Source: Paenibacillus senegalensis JC66
Lineage (GTDB): Bacteria > Bacillota > Bacilli > Paenibacillales > NBRC-103111
Length of the DNA: 64,000 nt
Direction of reading: 5' to 3'
Assembly (NCBI RefSeq): GCF_000285515.1
Contig: NZ_HE610960.1
Coordinates: forward strand, 163,398 to 227,397
Shown: piece after piece, positions 60,881-64,000 of the stretch
Layout: the number at the start of each line of letters is the position of its first letter
Numbering within the stretch: position 1 is the stretch's first letter
The notes under the pieces: generated by a model
What the model was told of the DNA's origin: nothing
The model's input: the letters and a program-made list of their open reading frames with translations, nothing else
The model's database searches: none
Translations under genes and position numbers: made by a program

Positions 60881-61705
60881 TTGAAAACCTATATTGTTCC
60901 CGTATTATCGATTATTGCCGGCACCCTGCTTTCAGCTGTGAGCTTCAATATGCTGCTTATTCCCCACGAGCTTCTAAGCGGCGGTCTTTCCGGCGTAGCA
61001 ATCTTGATTGGCTACGTTACGGAGTGGAATATCGGGTTTATTTACTTCCTTGGAAATTTGCCCCTTATCGTGTGGGGATTGATTGCCATAGGGCGTCGGT
61101 TTATCGTGCTCAGCGTCATCTCGGTTATTCTGACCAGCTGGTTTATGCAGCTGATCCCGGTTTATCCCGCAGCGAACGATCCTGTTCTCGGTTCATTATT
61201 TGGCGGTGTATTGATTGGAATTGGAACCGGCATTTCTTTGCGTGCCGGCGGTTCAACGGGAGGGTTCGATATCGTCGGCTCTATCCTGACCCGCCGCCGG
61301 GATTTCCCTCTGGGAACCTTCCTGTTCATTGTTAACGCGCTCGTTATTCTAGCGCTCGGTTCTATGAAAAATAACTGGGATCTGGCGCTTTATTCTATGT
61401 TATCTATTTTTCTTACTTCCAAGCTTGTCGATTCCATCCACATTCGCCATGTCAAAGTGACTGCTTTTATCGTGACGCGCAAGGAACAGGAGCTGATCGA
61501 CCAGCTGGTACAGAGGCCGCGCGGGGTGACCGTAGTCAGAACCGAGGGAGCCTTCACCCGGACGCCGCAAGCATTGCTGATGACGGTGACTACGCGATAT
61601 GAGCTGGCGGAGCTTAAATCACTGATCCATAAAACAGACCCTAAAGCCTTCGTTAATATTGTCGAAACCGCGGCGATTTGGGGCGAATTTCATCGTTCCA
61701 AATAA
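60881..61705 (+). CDS. YitT-family membrane protein (DUF161 + DUF2179)
   Basis: The first 190 residues form five or six membrane segments with the family motifs FNMLLIPHELLSGGLSGVAI, the glycine-rich FGGVLIGIGTGISLRAGGSTGGFDIV and TSKLVDSIHI. The C-terminal 80 residues (about 195-274) are the cytoplasmic DUF2179 domain (VTVVRTEGAFTRTPQALLMTVTTRYELAELK). The role is unknown; relatives are widespread in Bacillales. The start is a TTG at 60881 after GAGGTG. It is monocistronic and divergent from cshA. Confidence 0.9.
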   Translation: MKTYIVPVLSIIAGTLLSAVSFNMLLIPHELLSGGLSGVAILIGYVTEWNIGFIYFLGNLPLIVWGLIAIGRRFIVLSVISVILTSWFMQLIPVYPAANDPVLGSLFGGVLIGIGTGISLRAGGSTGGFDIVGSILTRRRDFPLGTFLFIVNALVILALGSMKNNWDLALYSMLSIFLTSKLVDSIHIRHVKVTAFIVTRKEQELIDQLVQRPRGVTVVRTEGAFTRTPQALLMTVTTRYELAELKSLIHKTDPKAFVNIVETAAIWGEFHRSK

Positions 61706-61852
61706 CATTCAGACGAATTACCAATGAATCCTGGCACAGGATGTGGTATAATCATATATGTAATTTCATAGCTTCTGGCCATAGCTTCTCCGTTTTCGTT
61801 CCATGCGCTATTTCTGATCGACACCAAAATACGATTGGAAGGGTGATGTACT

Positions 61853-62041
61853 ATGGAAACAGTCAAACTATCCAGCATTGTTATGAAATTGACTCCCGAA
61901 TTGTATCCTTCTCTGAAACGGGTTGAACTTGAATCGGAGATTGTCCTAGCTAACGGGTTGGATGCCTTGGAAAGTGAAGATGCGTTGGAAATTATCCAAT
62001 ACAGCATTTCTGAACACCAGAAGGACGTCCCTCTTCAATGA
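61853..62041 (+). CDS. Conserved hypothetical small protein, 62 aa
   Basis: The frame encodes an acidic, probably helical protein (METVKLSSIVMKLTPELYPS... at the start; LESEDALEIIQYSI near the end) without membrane segments or cysteines. AAGGGTGATG precedes the ATG, and an extended -10 (TGTGGTATAAT, TATAAT at 61747-61752) lies about 100 bases upstream. Its last codons form the left arm of its own terminator. The family is unknown. Confidence 0.65.
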   Translation: METVKLSSIVMKLTPELYPSLKRVELESEIVLANGLDALESEDALEIIQYSISEHQKDVPLQ

Positions 62042-62057
62042 GGGCGTCTTCCTTTTT
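62022..62057 (+). terminator. Terminator overlapping the end of the 62-aa gene
   Basis: AGGACG-T-CCCTC pairs with GAGGGCGTC-TT-CCT around the loop TTCAAT, followed by TTTTTA. Confidence 0.8.
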
Positions 62058-62186
62058 ATCTTCAATTGCTTGCTTACAATACATAATGGCCCGCTGAATT
62101 ATTGCCCATCCACATGTTAGTTAGCGTCTGTTTTACAGTTTATGGCGTGACCTCCTTTTTGGCTATAAATTTTGTACTTTTACAAA

Positions 62187-62234
62187 AATAAAATAATCAC
62201 AATAATAAAATAATCACAATAATAAAATAATCAA
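62187..62234. repeat. Tandem repeat, 17 bp, nearly three units
   Basis: AATAAAATAATCACAAT occurs twice exactly (62187-62203, 62204-62220), followed by a partial third copy, just upstream of the DUF4015 gene. Confidence 0.95.
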
Positions 62235-62269
62235 GGATGTTCCATGTCACATCTATGGGAGAGTGTATT

Positions 62270-63436
62270 ATGGAAATGCTGTTGGCTGCGCTGATGATCA
62301 TTTGGGGAAACATGACCACAGCCGATGCTGATATTGAACTTTCTTTCGAACAGCTTGTTCAGGCTTCCTCTTATGTCGCGCAAATGGACGATGAACAGTT
62401 TGACCCGCTTGTCCCCTGGTATAAATCTGATCCGCAGCCTGATGCTCCAACGGTCCGCGGGATTTATGCAACTGCACATAGCGCTGCCGGGGCGAGAATG
62501 GATAGCTTGCTGGAGCTTATTGATAGCACTGAATTGAATGCTATGGTTATCGATATTAAGGATGATTGGGGTTACATCACTTACCAGACAGGCAACCCTG
62601 TCATTGAGGCGTATGAAGCGGAGCAGCGCATTATTCCGGATATAGAGGCGTTGATGCAGCGTCTTAATGAGCATGATGTTTATCCGATTGCCCGGATTGT
62701 CGTATTTAAGGATACGGTCTTGGCGAAGAAGCGCCAGGATCTATCCTTTTCTAATCCGGACGGGAGTCTCTGGGCCAATAACAAAAGCAGCCCGGAAAGC
62801 TTCGTCAACCCTTACCTTGAAGAGGTATGGGATTACAATATTGAAGTGGCGAAGGAAGCGGTTAAAGCCGGGTTCAAGGAAATCCAATTTGACTATGTCC
62901 GCTTTCCCGAAGGGTTCGAGAAGAGAGCTGACCTCCTGCAATATGCCCAAGACGAGAGAAGCCGGATCGATGCCGTTGCCGGATTTGTAAAAAAAGCGAG
63001 AGATGAGCTTGCGCCGCTCGGTGTCCGTATCTCGGTAGACATATTCGGATACGCGGCTTCCGTACCTGCTGCGGAAGGAATCGGTCAAGATTTCGTAAAG
63101 ATTTCCCAGAATGTGGACGTAATCAGCCCGATGGTCTATCCAAGCCATTACACGACGGGCTGGTACGGAGCCAAGGTTCCTGATGCCGAGCCATATAATG
63201 TTATCGCCGGATCCAGTGTCGACACCCACAATAAGCTCGATCCACTGGGCGAGCTGAAGCCCATTATACGGCCATGGATACAGGACTTTACCGCTACTTG
63301 GGTGCCCGGACACATCAAGTATGGCAAGCATGAGGTGGAGGAACAGATTCGGGCTTTAAAGGATAACGGCATTGACGAATTTTTATTATGGAATTCCGGT
63401 AACCGTTATACGTCTGGAGTAAACTATATTCCCTAG
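62270..63436 (+). CDS. Exported DUF4015 putative glycosidase (TIM barrel)
   Basis: The N-terminus (MEMLLAALMIIWGNMTTADA) is a short signal peptide. The remaining 360 residues match the DUF4015 glycoside hydrolase-like family: VRGIYATAHSA, NAMVIDIKDDWGYITYQ, IARIVVFKD, EIQFDYVRFPEG and DVISPMVYPSHYT, with conserved Asp residues placed as expected in a TIM barrel (e.g. the Asp of FDYVRFP near residue 205). Activity has not been defined; wall or extracellular polysaccharide is likely. The ATG at 62270 has GGGAG 8 bases upstream. Confidence 0.88.
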   Translation: MEMLLAALMIIWGNMTTADADIELSFEQLVQASSYVAQMDDEQFDPLVPWYKSDPQPDAPTVRGIYATAHSAAGARMDSLLELIDSTELNAMVIDIKDDWGYITYQTGNPVIEAYEAEQRIIPDIEALMQRLNEHDVYPIARIVVFKDTVLAKKRQDLSFSNPDGSLWANNKSSPESFVNPYLEEVWDYNIEVAKEAVKAGFKEIQFDYVRFPEGFEKRADLLQYAQDERSRIDAVAGFVKKARDELAPLGVRISVDIFGYAASVPAAEGIGQDFVKISQNVDVISPMVYPSHYTTGWYGAKVPDAEPYNVIAGSSVDTHNKLDPLGELKPIIRPWIQDFTATWVPGHIKYGKHEVEEQIRALKDNGIDEFLLWNSGNRYTSGVNYIP

Positions 63437-63448
63437 CTTTAGTACGGA

Positions 63449-63521
63449 AAGAAGCCTATTCTTTACCGGCGGGACGAACGGAATGCAAGGTCCCTCTTCC
63501 GGCAAGAATGGCTTCTTTTTA
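63449..63521 (+). terminator. Terminator after the DUF4015 gene
   Basis: AAGAAGCC-T-ATTCTT pairs with AAGAAT-GGCTTCTT (63449-63463 with 63504-63517) around an inner stem-loop, followed by TTTAAC. It may also serve the convergent SDR gene. Confidence 0.8.
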
Positions 63522-63542
63522 ACTGGCATGAAGCAATTGGCA

Positions 63543-64000
63543 TCAAGCATTCTTGCCAAATACTACTCCGCCATCTATATATAAGGGCGAGCCCATCATA
63601 AACCTGGATTCATCTGAAGCCAGGAATAACGCGGCCCGAGCGACATCATCCGGACGGCCCAGATCTCCGCTTAGCTGTCTTGTTTTGAGCGAGGCTATCG
63701 CTTCCTCTTGGTCATCGTAAGATTCTTTTAAATATTGCTCTACAAAAGGAGTCAGAATAGTACCCGGCAGCAAGGCATTGACCCGGATACCGTAAGGCGC
63801 GTAATCAACCTGCATCGATTTGGTCAGAGCAAGCACAGCCCCCTTGCTGGCCGCATAGGAAGCCCGCCGCGCCAAACCGATCTCGGCTATACAGGAAGAC
63901 ATATTAATAATCGAGCCTTGACGCCGCTCCATCATGTAAGGCAGCACATGCTTGGAAGGCAGAAATACACCATTGATATTAACCCGCATTACCTGCTCCC
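63543..64000 (-). CDS. Short-chain dehydrogenase/reductase, truncated by the window end
   Basis: Only the C-terminal part (about 152 codons) lies in the window; the frame stays open to base 64000, so the real start is outside. Visible SDR features are VNINGVFLPSKHVLPYM, the catalytic Ser in INMSSCIAE, YAASKGAV (Tyr-x-x-x-Lys), PYGIRVNALLPGTILTPF and the terminal GSPLYIDGGVVF. It is probably a FabG-like enzyme; the cofactor-binding N-terminus is missing, so cofactor preference cannot be judged. Confidence 0.9.
   Translation of the reverse strand, partial: EQVMRVNINGVFLPSKHVLPYMMERRQGSIINMSSCIAEIGLARRASYAASKGAVLALTKSMQVDYAPYGIRVNALLPGTILTPFVEQYLKESYDDQEEAIASLKTRQLSGDLGRPDDVARAALFLASDESRFMMGSPLYIDGGVVFGKNA

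Overview
The window looks like chromosomal DNA of a Paenibacillus-like member of the Bacillota (Bacillales). This rests on mid-range base composition, strong AGGAGG-type ribosome binding sites with many TTG/GTG starts, and family-level similarity of proteins to Bacillus counterparts (YhbD and bactofilin, CcpN/PpsR, RelQ, CshA, YtzG-like pseudouridine synthase, a short clostridial/Bacillus-type ferredoxin, class II GalT). It also has traits absent from B. subtilis but common in Paenibacillus: pyruvate phosphate dikinase beside ccpN-ppsR, and citramalate synthase. No rRNA, tRNA, CRISPR array, prophage or insertion sequence was recognised. Most genes lie on the minus strand.

Layout. 1-830: gene-free, with a dispersed repeat and a tandem repeat. 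831-8452: small unknown proteins, xpt, a lipoprotein, a YkvI-like carrier, an SDR enzyme and a secreted alpha/beta hydrolase. 8453-14787: cell-envelope block (D,D-carboxypeptidase, OmpR-type two-component system, RodA, glycosyltransferase). 14788-20939: regulator- and repeat-rich stretch with two divergent XRE repressors, the yhbD-bactofilin operon, a metallophosphoesterase, a small membrane-protein gene broken by an in-frame TGA, and several unrelated tandem repeat arrays. 20940-30194: rsmF, the ppdK-ccpN-ppsR PEP/pyruvate control cluster, uppP and a CNNM/CorC-type protein with a structured leader. 30329-44297: housekeeping genes (pseudouridine synthase, thioredoxin-like proteins, pyrD-relQ-DUF309, L,D-transpeptidase, ferredoxin, DNA polymerase IV, cimA, an MFS exporter). 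44536-51009: nitrogen and redox block (amtB with a perfect GlnR-type box, a GlnD-like nucleotidyltransferase, an exonuclease, a MerR regulator, a YugP protease, LysR, tpx). 51677-57632: Leloir galactose operon deoR-galK-galE-galT, a transaldolase, and directly upstream what I read as the 6S RNA gene. 57696-64000: DUF624 protein, CshA helicase with a possible attenuator in its leader, YitT-type protein, a DUF4015 glycosidase-like protein and a truncated SDR gene.

How the genes work together. Peptidoglycan and lipid-carrier functions recur (RodA, D,D-carboxypeptidase, L,D-transpeptidase, UppP). The PPDK-CcpN-PpsR cluster couples an enzyme, its transcription regulator and its kinase/phosphotransferase regulator. 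The gal genes form a self-regulated catabolic operon. The amtB group appears to be under GlnR control, but a DUF294 nucleotidyltransferase sits where a PII gene would be expected. The least ordinary parts are the non-coding ones: at least eight distinct tandem-repeat arrays, two pairs of dispersed repeats, a pseudoknot-capable leader before the CNNM gene, and the 6S RNA locus.
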